This document shows, piece by piece, positions 7,710 through 14,646 of a DNA stretch of 22,486 bases (positions within the stretch are counted from its first letter, which is position 1; each line of letters starts with the position of its first letter). This stretch comes from Spirosoma fluviale (GTDB lineage: Bacteria > Bacteroidota > Bacteroidia > Cytophagales > Spirosomataceae). The notes under the pieces were generated by a model that was given only the letters and a program-made list of their open reading frames with translations, was not told where the DNA came from and made no database searches. The stretch lies in NCBI GenBank assembly GCA_945906915.1, contig CAMDSI010000011.1, positions 1 through 22,486 of the forward strand. The letters are read 5' to 3'. A program made the position numbers and the translations under genes.

Positions 7710-8522
7710 TTAATAAATCGCATCCTTTGTTTCAATTGTCTCTAAGGCAGAACCTACCTGAATTGTTCCTAAGGAAATAGGTACAAATTGCTGACCAAAA
7801 TAGACTTTGTGATTAATCGTCCGAAAAGAGGCCAGTGTTTTTAAGGTTTCCAAATCTGATTCGCCTGAGAGGGGATTTACATTTACTAAAGAACATCGGG
7901 CACAAGGTTTGGCACCATACAAACGAACCTCTCCCATTTTTATCTCAGCCCAGGTATCTTCCACAAATGGTTCAGTCGAATTTACAATAATATTAGGGCG
8001 GAATCGCAAGCGATCTACTGGTCCGGTTAAGCGATCTTCCAATGCCTGGTAAGAGGCTGATCCTATGACTAAAAGTGGCAAAGAATCAGCGAATGAGGTG
8101 TTTTTAGCCAAAGAGGTCCAATGCTTTGGCTTCATTTCACGAGGATTTTCAGCTGAAATACGCACTAATTTAACGTCCTCTTTTAAAGCCTCTGAAAACC
8201 AAGACGACCAACCATCTAGAACTTCCTGAGCTAATAAGTGATCGTCCCAAATCTCTACGGGAATCCATGCACCTAAAGTAGGATTCCAAATTAGCTCCTT
8301 CGCAAAACCAGCAACAGAATCCTTCACCATAAATCCGTGATCGGATTCACTTAGCGTAAAACGCGTCAATTCAGGCCGGGTCCGCTGGGTAATAAATTTA
8401 CCAGCAGCATCTACTAACATAAAACAACGATCGCCATGCAAACCTTCTCGTTCTACGACTGCTTTTTGCAACGAAATTGCCCCTAAGGACTTGATGGGAT
8501 AGATAAAGAGATGCGAAATCAT
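7710..8522 (-). CDS. MOSC-domain protein, YcbX/mARC type (molybdenum cofactor oxidoreductase)
   Basis: The protein has 270 residues. The N-terminal beta-barrel domain begins FIYPIKSLGAI (residues 6-16) and continues through GLHGDRCFMLVD (28-39), both standard for MOSC_N. The MOSC domain follows, with RLRFRPNIIV (171-180) and KPCARCSLVNVNPLSGE (205-221). Cys207 and Cys210 match the conserved Cys pair of mARC/YcbX proteins, one of which is thought to ligate molybdenum. Relatives reduce N-hydroxylated compounds. E. coli YcbX carries a C-terminal 2Fe-2S ferredoxin domain; this protein lacks it and would need a separate electron donor. The start at 8522 fits the family N-terminus. A TACATTTG element sits only 4 bases before the ATG. 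Confidence 0.92.
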   Translation of the reverse strand: MISHLFIYPIKSLGAISLQKAVVEREGLHGDRCFMLVDAAGKFITQRTRPELTRFTLSESDHGFMVKDSVAGFAKELIWNPTLGAWIPVEIWDDHLLAQEVLDGWSSWFSEALKEDVKLVRISAENPREMKPKHWTSLAKNTSFADSLPLLVIGSASYQALEDRLTGPVDRLRFRPNIIVNSTEPFVEDTWAEIKMGEVRLYGAKPCARCSLVNVNPLSGESDLETLKTLASFRTINHKVYFGQQFVPISLGTIQVGSALETIETKDAIY

Positions 8523-8526
8523 TGAA

Positions 8527-8534
8527 CAAATGTA
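8527..8534 (-). promoter_or_regulatory. Candidate -7 element TACATTTG of the MOSC gene
   Basis: Read on the minus strand, TACATTTG matches TAnnTTTG exactly and ends 4 bases before the ATG at 8522. Transcription would start at or beside the start codon, giving a leaderless message. No TTTG is present at the expected -33 spacing, so support is partial. Confidence 0.35.
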
Positions 8535-8546
8535 AGCTATTCTTTG

Positions 8547-8576
8547 AAAAAAGCCCTATGAGTACTTATAGGCTTT
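8547..8576 (-). terminator. Terminator-like hairpin between divergent genes
   Basis: On the minus strand, AAAGCCTAT and ATAGGGCTTT pair over 9 bp with one bulged G around an 8-base loop, followed by a T-run of six. It faces toward the MOSC gene but lies upstream of that gene's candidate -7 element. It could block antisense transcription coming out of tolC, or act as an attenuator if a more distant promoter is used. Confidence 0.4.
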
Positions 8577-8603
8577 CGCCTTCTTAATATGGCAAGATTT
8601 TCC

Positions 8604-8611
8604 TAAGTTTG
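8604..8611 (+). promoter_or_regulatory. Candidate -7 element TAAGTTTG of the TolC-family gene
   Basis: TAAGTTTG matches the Bacteroidota -7 consensus exactly and lies 28 bases before the ATG at 8640. The -33 region has only a weak match (TTTC at 8574-8577, spacing slightly long), so the call rests mostly on the -7 element. Confidence 0.45.
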
Positions 8612-8639
8612 TTTTATTGATTGTATTCAACCTATACCT

Positions 8640-9947
8640 ATGAAACATTTTCGCTTAGCCTTATTCGCCATTTTATGTCCTTTAGTCGTAGAAGCTCAAC
8701 AAGTTTTAACATTAGAGGATGCGATCCAACAAGGAATTTCAAAGCAATATTCGATTCAAATTTCAAGACAAAGAGAACGTATCGCAGCCAATGAAAATAC
8801 CTTAGGGAATGCCGGATTTTTACCTACTGTTACGGGTACAGCTTCTAAGAATTACACAATTTCGGGCCTAGATCAATCATTTTTTGGTGGTTTACGCCCA
8901 CCATTAGTACAATCGGGTGTTAATTCAAATTCTGGAAATGCTGGTGTAGTGATGGCTTGGACACTTTATGATGGACAAGGAATGTTTATCCTGCGTGATC
9001 GCTTTAAAGAATTACAAAATTTAGGCGCTAAGCAAACAGAGACAAATATTGAAAACTTAATTGCGCTAATCTCCTCTACCTATTATGATCTAATTCGACA
9101 AAATTTGCGGGTAAATAACTTCAAAAAAGGCCTCGAAATTTCAAATGACCGATTAAAACTAGCCAAGGATCGCTACGAGGTAGGACAAGGCTCTAAAGTG
9201 GATTATTACTCCGCACAAGTAGATTATAATGAGGACAAAGCCCTATTAATCGCTCAGGAACAATCCTTCACCAATACTAAAATTGGATTTAATACGATTC
9301 TAATTAAAGACTACAAATCTGATTTCCAAATCAACACTAACATCGACTTACTGCCCAAGCTAAAGTTAGGGGAATTGAAAATGAGTGCCTTATCTCAAAA
9401 CCCAAACCTAATTAGCGCTATTTTATCGAAAAAAATCAGTGATTTAGATACTAAAAGTTTACAGAGCCAACAAAAACCGCAAATCGATTTACTCGCAGGA
9501 TATGCGATGAATAATGTAGCGAATGGGGCGGGTTTTGGAGTGGAAAAAGGAAGTAGTGATGTATTCAACTATGGTTTAAGGGCAACGATCAATATTTTCG
9601 ATGGGTATAACCAAAAGCGCAGAGTTCAAAATGCGAAAATAAACGCAGAAATTGCCGCTATACAAATCGATGACTTGAAAAATGCCTTATTATCCTCTTT
9701 AGAAAGAACCTATGTTACCTATGAGAATTCGATGAATTTGATTCAATTAGAAACAGAAAACTACACGATTGCGAAGCAAAACATTGAAATCGCTTTTGAT
9801 CGTTTCAAAGTAGGGATTGCCACCTCATACGAATTACGTGAGGTGCAACGCAATGCGGTAGCAGCAGAAACCCGTTTAATTGAGGCAAAATTTGCTGCTA
9901 AATCAGCTGAAATTGAACTAATTCGATTGAGCGGAAACTTGTTGTAA
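8640..9947 (+). CDS. TolC-family outer-membrane efflux protein
   Basis: The protein has 435 residues, close to the usual size for OEP/TolC channel subunits. Residues 1-20 are a Sec signal peptide ending VEAQ. The mature N-terminus has the family signature LTLEDAIQQGISKQYSIQISR, with two OEP repeats: the first to about residue 235, with coiled-coil periplasmic helices around 130-210, and the second to the end, containing GLRATINIFDGYNQKRRVQNAK. It forms the trimeric outer-membrane exit duct for a tripartite exporter or type I secretion. No periplasmic adaptor (HlyD/RND) gene is adjacent. The convergent ABC gene on the other strand overlaps its last 30 bases and is not in the same transcript, so functional pairing is not implied. 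A TAAGTTTG element lies 28 bases upstream. Confidence 0.93.
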   Translation: MKHFRLALFAILCPLVVEAQQVLTLEDAIQQGISKQYSIQISRQRERIAANENTLGNAGFLPTVTGTASKNYTISGLDQSFFGGLRPPLVQSGVNSNSGNAGVVMAWTLYDGQGMFILRDRFKELQNLGAKQTETNIENLIALISSTYYDLIRQNLRVNNFKKGLEISNDRLKLAKDRYEVGQGSKVDYYSAQVDYNEDKALLIAQEQSFTNTKIGFNTILIKDYKSDFQINTNIDLLPKLKLGELKMSALSQNPNLISAILSKKISDLDTKSLQSQQKPQIDLLAGYAMNNVANGAGFGVEKGSSDVFNYGLRATINIFDGYNQKRRVQNAKINAEIAAIQIDDLKNALLSSLERTYVTYENSMNLIQLETENYTIAKQNIEIAFDRFKVGIATSYELREVQRNAVAAETRLIEAKFAAKSAEIELIRLSGNLL

Positions 9948-11720
9948 TTCCTCGTTTAATTGTTGCTGATACAACTCATAATACAAGGATTTCTTCTTCA
10001 TTAGTTCCTTGTGGCTTCCGCTTTCAATGATTGTGCCATCTGATAAAACAAAGATTCGGTTCGCTAAGCGAGCAGAGGAAACGCGGTGAGAGATAATCAA
10101 GGAAGATTTTCCTACTGTTACCTGCTTTAAATTTTCTAAAATCGTATGCTCGGTATGTGTATCTACGGCGGAGAGGCAATCATCTAATACGATCATTTTG
10201 GGATTTTTAACCAAAGCACGAGCGATCGACACACGCTGCTTTTGGCCACCTGAAAGTGTAATTCCTCGTTCACCTAAAATGGTTTCGAATTGATCAGGAA
10301 ACTCCATAATATTATCATAAACGTCCGCTTGTTTCGCCGCCACTTCAATCGCTTCTTGTGTTAGTGTATCATTCCCGAAGCGAATATTATCCGAAATACT
10401 CGTCGAAAACAAAAATACATCTTGCGGCACAAATCCCACAAAAGAACGAACCCAAGCTATATCCCAATCCTTCAAGGAAATGCCATCCAATAAAATTTCA
10501 CCTGAAATAGGATCATAAAAACGAGCCATTAATAACGCAACGGTAGATTTACCGGAACCTGTTTGGCCTAGTAAGGCAACAGACTCTCCACACTCAATTT
10601 TGAAATTCAGCTTTTCTAAAACGGGACGATCAGATCCAGGATAGGTAAAACTTACTTCCTTGAACTCCCAGTTTCCAACGATCTCCTGTCGAATTTGTTT
10701 TCCAGTCGTTAATTCAGATTTGGCATCTAAAAACTCGTTAATCCGCTTCTGAGAAGCAGCGGCTCTTTGAATCTGCGAACTCGTCCAACCTAAAGCGGTC
10801 ACGGGCCAAGTCAACATAAACACGTACATAATGAATTCCGTAATATTACCCAAGGTCATCCGTCCGGCAATCACTTCCCTCGAACCAATGTACACGACTA
10901 AAATCGTTGAAAAACCGACCAATAAAGCAATCAAAGGGGTGAAAAGCGAATCCACCTTGACTAAACCCAGTGATTTAGATCGGTAATCATTCGACGCTGA
11001 TGCAAATGAATCCAAGGATTTTTTCTCTCTTACAAATGATTTTAATACGCGAATACCCGAAAATGCTTCTTGAACAAAAGTAGAAATTTGAGATAAAGCA
11101 CCTTGGATCTCTTCGGATTTTTTAATAATCACCGAATTCACATAATAAATACTAATCGATAAAATGGGCAGGGGCATTAATACATACCACATTAATTTCT
11201 GATTCACTTGCCACATTGAATAAATCACCAAGATAAAAACGGTAATTAAATTAAGTCCATACATCATACTCGGACCTACATACATACGTACTTTACCCAC
11301 GTCTTCGGATATTCGAGCCATTAAATCGCCTGTATTTTGTTGACGATAGAAGGACAATGGCAATGTTTGGTAATGCGTATATATCTCGTTTTTTAATTCA
11401 TACTCAATATGACGGGACATGACAATGAGGGTTTGACGAACTAAAAATAGGAATACACCCTTCAAGATAGCCATCAAAATAATCAAGCCGCCATAGAAAA
11501 ATAAGGTGAATCCGAAGATTTCGTAGAAAGCTTTTTGGAGGGTAAATCCTTTGAAGAGAAAATAAATATCGATGGTTTCCGTCACTAAATCGAGCGCGTA
11601 ACGAACTAATTGTGCTGGAAAAACTCCGAAAAAATTAGAGAATAAAGTGAAGATAATTCCAAGGACTAACAGCCATTTGTACTTCCAAAAATACTGATTG
11701 ATATGACTTAATGCGCCCAT
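9918..11720 (-). CDS. ABC exporter half-transporter, MdlA/BmrC-like (degenerate-site type)
   Basis: The chosen ATG at 11720 gives 600 residues; an upstream ATG at 11759 gives 613 but lies above a TATCTTTG -7 element (11746-11739), so it is probably not transcribed. The order is a six-helix type-1 exporter domain (residues about 10-320), then an ATPase domain with Walker A GQTGSGKST (385-393), Q-loop Gln433, signature LSGGQ (489-493), Walker B ending VLDD (511-514) and H-loop His545. The residue after the Walker B Asp is Asp514 where the catalytic Glu is normal, followed by CLSAVDT. This pattern is typical of the degenerate half of heterodimeric exporters such as BmrC/BmrD or TM287/TM288. A partner half is not in this window. 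The substrate is unknown, with multidrug or lipid export most likely. Confidence 0.92.
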   Translation of the reverse strand: MGALSHINQYFWKYKWLLVLGIIFTLFSNFFGVFPAQLVRYALDLVTETIDIYFLFKGFTLQKAFYEIFGFTLFFYGGLIILMAILKGVFLFLVRQTLIVMSRHIEYELKNEIYTHYQTLPLSFYRQQNTGDLMARISEDVGKVRMYVGPSMMYGLNLITVFILVIYSMWQVNQKLMWYVLMPLPILSISIYYVNSVIIKKSEEIQGALSQISTFVQEAFSGIRVLKSFVREKKSLDSFASASNDYRSKSLGLVKVDSLFTPLIALLVGFSTILVVYIGSREVIAGRMTLGNITEFIMYVFMLTWPVTALGWTSSQIQRAAASQKRINEFLDAKSELTTGKQIRQEIVGNWEFKEVSFTYPGSDRPVLEKLNFKIECGESVALLGQTGSGKSTVALLMARFYDPISGEILLDGISLKDWDIAWVRSFVGFVPQDVFLFSTSISDNIRFGNDTLTQEAIEVAAKQADVYDNIMEFPDQFETILGERGITLSGGQKQRVSIARALVKNPKMIVLDDCLSAVDTHTEHTILENLKQVTVGKSSLIISHRVSSARLANRIFVLSDGTIIESGSHKELMKKKSLYYELYQQQLNEELQQVSAQSN

Positions 11721-11738
11721 ATAAAGATTAATTGAGTA

Positions 11739-11746
11739 CAAAGATA
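11739..11746 (-). promoter_or_regulatory. Candidate -7 element TATCTTTG of the ABC exporter gene
   Basis: On the minus strand, TATCTTTG matches TAnnTTTG exactly and lies 18 bases before the ATG at 11720. It is downstream of the alternative ATG at 11759, which is why the shorter start is preferred. No good -33 TTTG is present. Confidence 0.45.
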
Positions 11747-11769
11747 GGACCTTTATCAATTAAAATTCT

Positions 11770-11777
11770 TAATTTTG
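11770..11777 (+). promoter_or_regulatory. Candidate -7 element TAATTTTG of nusB
   Basis: TAATTTTG matches the Bacteroidota -7 consensus exactly, 31 bases before the nusB ATG. It sits in the inverted repeat AAAATT-CTT-AATTTT (11762-11776 region). The -33 box is not recognisable. Confidence 0.42.
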
Positions 11778-11808
11778 AGATTCAAAACAAGACGCTCTTT
11801 TTTTTCGG

Positions 11809-12972
11809 ATGGTTAACAGGAGATTACTACGGGTTAAAGCATTTCAACAATTGTATGCTTACTATACCCAAGAACGTGCCCAGTATCAATTAGCTTTTGA
11901 TGGTTTAGCGACCATTTTTCAGCCTGATTTATCCTTAATGGTCTCGAAAGAGGATCAAATGCCTCGTTTAGAGGGACTAAGACAACTAGCCGAAATTCAA
12001 TTAAAAGAGCATTTCCAAGAAATCACTTCAGAAGAAACAATTCCCGTAGAAGCGCAAGATGCTGCTCAATCGGTTTTCCAGACTTACCACGCTAATGTTA
12101 AGCAAATCGCGGAAAAGCTGAAAAAGGATATGGTTTTAGAAGTAGAATCCATCAATAAGCAGTACCTGAAAATTCTATTTTATTTACAGCAATTACCATT
12201 AATTGCGCTTTGGGATGAAAACAGGCGTCTTTTAGAAAATTCGACGAAGACGTCCTTATTAGCAAAAAACAAAGTGCTTTATATTCTTTCCAAATGGGGT
12301 GATTTACAACGTGCCTTTGATAAAAATCGCATTGGTTGGTCGGAAGATGAAGAAAATTTAATCAAGAAATTATTTATCGAGAACATCCTGACGGATGAAA
12401 CCTTCTTAACTTACCTTCCTACCTCAGGCAAGAAGTTTGAAGATGATTTAGAATTCGTCAAACATGTGTTGAAAAATTTCCTTTTAAAACACGAGTCGAT
12501 GACAGAGTATTTTGAGGAAAAAGATTTAAATTGGTCTTTGAATAAGGATGTAGTAAAAAGCATGGCAAACAAAACCTTTAAAATAGAGGCTTTGGAGGAC
12601 ATGAGTTTACAGCCACTCGCGATCCAATGGGAGGACGATAAATTATTCTTTGAGGAATTGTTTGATTACAGCGTGACCGAAGACAAAAAACTAAGTACGT
12701 GGATCGGTGACCAAACTAAAAACTGGGAATCTGATCGCCTAGCGGTTTCAGATTTTATCATTTTAAAAATGGCCTTGGCCGAGATGGTTAAATTCTCAAG
12801 CATTCCGGTTAAGGTAAGTATAAATGAGTACATCGAACTAGCGAAAAACTATTCGACACCTAAGTCTGGCCAATTTATTAATGGTATTTTAGACGTGGTT
12901 TCGAGCCGCTTGGTTCACGAAAAAGTGATTAATAAATCGGGTCGAGGATTAATCGACATAGCTAATAAATAA
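11809..12972 (+). CDS. nusB: Transcription antitermination factor NusB, long Bacteroidota form
   Basis: The protein has 387 residues, more than twice the roughly 140 of E. coli NusB. The start fits the family: VNRRLLRVKAFQQLYAY (residues 2-18) corresponds to the NusB N-terminal helix. A long helical insertion follows, and the conserved core resumes near residues 290-375 with SDRLAVSDFIILKMALAEM and PVKVSINEYIELAKNYSTPKS, then FINGILDVV. NusB binds boxA RNA with NusE (ribosomal protein S10) to promote rRNA antitermination. It leads a tight run of plus-strand genes (2-base gap to ytxH, 1-base gap to DUF1573). A T8 run lies just before the ATG, and the nearest promoter candidate is TAATTTTG 31 bases upstream. 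Confidence 0.93.
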   Translation: MVNRRLLRVKAFQQLYAYYTQERAQYQLAFDGLATIFQPDLSLMVSKEDQMPRLEGLRQLAEIQLKEHFQEITSEETIPVEAQDAAQSVFQTYHANVKQIAEKLKKDMVLEVESINKQYLKILFYLQQLPLIALWDENRRLLENSTKTSLLAKNKVLYILSKWGDLQRAFDKNRIGWSEDEENLIKKLFIENILTDETFLTYLPTSGKKFEDDLEFVKHVLKNFLLKHESMTEYFEEKDLNWSLNKDVVKSMANKTFKIEALEDMSLQPLAIQWEDDKLFFEELFDYSVTEDKKLSTWIGDQTKNWESDRLAVSDFIILKMALAEMVKFSSIPVKVSINEYIELAKNYSTPKSGQFINGILDVVSSRLVHEKVINKSGRGLIDIANK

Positions 12973-12974
12973 AA

Positions 12975-13271
12975 ATGAGCAAATCATCTAGATCTTTTTT
13001 GGCCTTCGTAGTAGGAGCTGCTGCAGGTGCCATCGTTGGAATTTTATATGCTCCAGATAAAGGAGAAAATACCCGCAACAAATTGTATTACCAATTGAAT
13101 AAATACCGTGATCAATTAAAGCAATTAATCAACGATATTGTGGATGGTAAGGAGGTAATCGAAACCACAGCGAAATCAGAAGGCAAAAAAGTTGTTCAAG
13201 ACGCGAAAATAAAAGCAGAGAAATTGCTAGAGGACGTGGAAAAAATGATGACTCAAATTAAGGCCAAATAA
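12975..13271 (+). CDS. YtxH-domain protein, 98 residues
   Basis: This small protein has one N-terminal hydrophobic segment (about residues 8-26, FLAFVVGAAAGAIVGILYA) followed by APDKGENTRNKL, the hallmark of the YtxH family. The remainder is a charged, Lys/Glu-rich amphipathic helix that probably forms a coiled coil. Family members are inner-membrane-anchored or associated proteins often linked to stress, but no biochemical function is established. It begins 2 bases after the nusB stop and ends 1 base before the DUF1573 gene, so all three are cotranscribed. Confidence 0.88.
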   Translation: MSKSSRSFLAFVVGAAAGAIVGILYAPDKGENTRNKLYYQLNKYRDQLKQLINDIVDGKEVIETTAKSEGKKVVQDAKIKAEKLLEDVEKMMTQIKAK

Positions 13272-13272
13272 T

Positions 13273-13713
13273 ATGCGTTCCACCCTCCTATTTTTCTGTC
13301 TAATCGGGATTTTTTCCTGTACGAACCAGCAAAAAGAGGCCAATAATGCAACAGAAAATGCCATACCGGCAGCCTTAAAACCGAGTGCAGAAAAATACCC
13401 CATCCTGAAAGTAGATAAACCTTTTGTCTCTTTAGGGCGATTAGTCGAAGGAGATAGTGTTTTTCATACGTTCAATTTTAGAAATACAGGAAATCTGCCT
13501 TTGAAAATTATCTCTGTGAATGCATCCTGCGGATGTACTACACCTAAATGGAGCACTGATATTATTCAACCGGGGGAAAAAGGTTTCATCCGAGTGAAAT
13601 TTGATTCTAAAGGAAAAGAGGGCAAATTGCAAAAAACCATTACCGCCTACTGTAATACGCTGCCCGCGGAGAACAGAATGGCATTTAAAGTAGAAGTCTT
13701 ACCTAAAAAATAA
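13273..13713 (+). CDS. DUF1573-domain lipoprotein
   Basis: The protein has 146 residues. The N-terminus MRSTLLFFCLIGIFSC is a lipoprotein signal with the lipidated Cys predicted at 16, so the protein is probably tethered to the envelope. Residues about 45-140 form the DUF1573 immunoglobulin-like fold: FVSLGRLVEGD, FNFRNTGNLPLKI, ASCGCTTPKW with the conserved Cys pair, and the PGEKGFIRVKFDSKGKEG strand. DUF1573 proteins are widespread in Bacteroidota and resemble ASH/MSP-type beta domains; their role is unknown. It lies between ytxH (1-base gap) and yajC (4-base gap), a neighbourhood I believe is shared by many Bacteroidota genomes. Confidence 0.9.
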   Translation: MRSTLLFFCLIGIFSCTNQQKEANNATENAIPAALKPSAEKYPILKVDKPFVSLGRLVEGDSVFHTFNFRNTGNLPLKIISVNASCGCTTPKWSTDIIQPGEKGFIRVKFDSKGKEGKLQKTITAYCNTLPAENRMAFKVEVLPKK

Positions 13714-13717
13714 TCTT

Positions 13718-14020
13718 ATGTTATTACTACAAGCACAGAGTCCAGCGTACATGCAAATCATCCTTTTTGGAGGTATTTTTGTCGTATTTTATTTCTTCAT
13801 GATTCGTCCACAACAACAAAAAGCAAAAGAGGCGAAAAAATTCATCGAAGAATTAAAGACAGGCGATAAAGTGGTTACCATCGGGGGAGCACACGGAACT
13901 ATTGTGACAATCCGCGAAAAAACAATCGTGGTAGAAGTTGATTCAAGCAAAGGAGTTCGTATGGTATTCGAAAAGACAGCGGTCTCTAAAGATGCGTCAT
14001 CTCGTTTAACAGAAGAATAA
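13718..14020 (+). CDS. yajC: Preprotein translocase subunit YajC
   Basis: The protein has 100 residues, the usual size. One membrane helix (about residues 13-29, IILFGGIFVVFYFFMI) is followed directly by RPQQQKAKEAKKF, the signature of YajC. The cytoplasmic domain contains LKTGDKVVTIGGAHGTIV, also characteristic. YajC associates with the SecDF complex and supports protein export through SecYEG. It starts 4 bases after the DUF1573 gene and ends 3 bases before coaE, consistent with one transcript. secDF is not in the window. Confidence 0.95.
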   Translation: MLLLQAQSPAYMQIILFGGIFVVFYFFMIRPQQQKAKEAKKFIEELKTGDKVVTIGGAHGTIVTIREKTIVVEVDSSKGVRMVFEKTAVSKDASSRLTEE

Positions 14021-14023
14021 AAT

Positions 14024-14623
14024 ATGACCACAGGCCTGAAACCTTTCATTGGAATTACAGGCGGAATAGGATCCGGCAAATCAACCATTTGCCGGATTTT
14101 TTCATGTCTGGGAATTCCGGTTTTTGAGGCTGATAAAGTGGCGCGAGATATTTGCGAGAAAGATACGGAAGTAAAGGAGGCTATTATCGCCGAATTTGGC
14201 CCTACCTCTTACCTGCCAGATGGAAGTTATAACCGCACTTGGATCAAAGGCTTACTTCAAAAATATCCGGGTGATATCGCTCAACTGAATTCCATCATAC
14301 ATCCAGCAGTTCGTCGCCAGGCGGCAGAATGGATCTCATCTACTCCTTCAGCTCCTTTTTGCCTATATGAATCCGCCTTGATTACTCCGCGTACTAAACC
14401 GGAACATATTTCGCAGATGATTACAGTAGATTGTCCTTTGAACGAACGTATTCAACATATTCAAAAAAGAAGTCAAATGAGTTATATGGAAACGATGCAA
14501 ATGATCGATTTACAGCCGCAACCTAAAAACTACCTTTGGGGGGCTGATTTCGTGATTGCAAATGGTAAAAATGACCGTGTTTGGCCGCAAGTGATGAATA
14601 TTATGGAGGTATTTGGGAATTAA
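14024..14623 (+). CDS. coaE: Dephospho-CoA kinase
   Basis: The protein has 199 residues, typical for CoaE. It catalyses the last step of coenzyme A synthesis, ATP-dependent phosphorylation of the 3'-hydroxyl of dephospho-CoA, in the cytoplasm. The P-loop GGIGSGKST lies at residues 13-21, followed by FEADKVARDI (CoA-binding region) and IHPAVRRQ and YESALI segments common to the family. The start fits: FIGITGGIGSGKS begins 8 residues in. The gene begins 3 bases after yajC. Its early codons form a strong terminator-like hairpin, and its 3' end carries a consensus promoter for dnaX, both described separately. Confidence 0.95.
   Translation: MTTGLKPFIGITGGIGSGKSTICRIFSCLGIPVFEADKVARDICEKDTEVKEAIIAEFGPTSYLPDGSYNRTWIKGLLQKYPGDIAQLNSIIHPAVRRQAAEWISSTPSAPFCLYESALITPRTKPEHISQMITVDCPLNERIQHIQKRSQMSYMETMQMIDLQPQPKNYLWGADFVIANGKNDRVWPQVMNIMEVFGN
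14071..14102 (+). terminator. Intragenic terminator-like hairpin inside coaE
   Basis: ATCCGGCAAAT (14071-14081) and ATTTGCCGGAT (14087-14097) are a perfect 11-bp inverted repeat with loop CAACC. The T-run 14097-14102 follows directly, and two G-U pairs plus one A-T can extend the stem. The hairpin spans the P-loop codons about 50 bases after the coaE start. Translating ribosomes could mask it, so termination may depend on coaE translation. Confidence 0.5.
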
Positions 14624-14643
14624 GGCTATAAAAAGTAAATTTG
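14612..14643 (+). promoter_or_regulatory. Consensus Bacteroidota promoter for dnaX
   Basis: TTTG at 14612-14615 is separated by 20 bases from TAAATTTG at 14636-14643. Both boxes and the spacing match the Bacteroidota consensus exactly. The -7 box ends 3 bases before the dnaX ATG at 14647, so transcription would start at or within the start codon. Confidence 0.55.
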
Positions 14644-14646
14644 ATT

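Noticed and set aside
7649..7774. 41-codon plus-strand ORF in the MFS/MOSC gap
   Set aside because: It runs antisense into the MOSC gene, has no promoter or start context, and its codons mirror the opposite strand.
11721..11759. Thirteen-residue N-terminal extension of the ABC exporter from ATG 11759
   Set aside because: A TATCTTTG -7 element lies downstream of that ATG, and the extension adds nothing resembling the family N-terminus.
14641..14646. TTG start two codons upstream of the dnaX ATG
   Set aside because: The TTG is part of the -7 box TAAATTTG, and the family normally begins MENFVVSARKYRP, so ATG 14647 is preferred.
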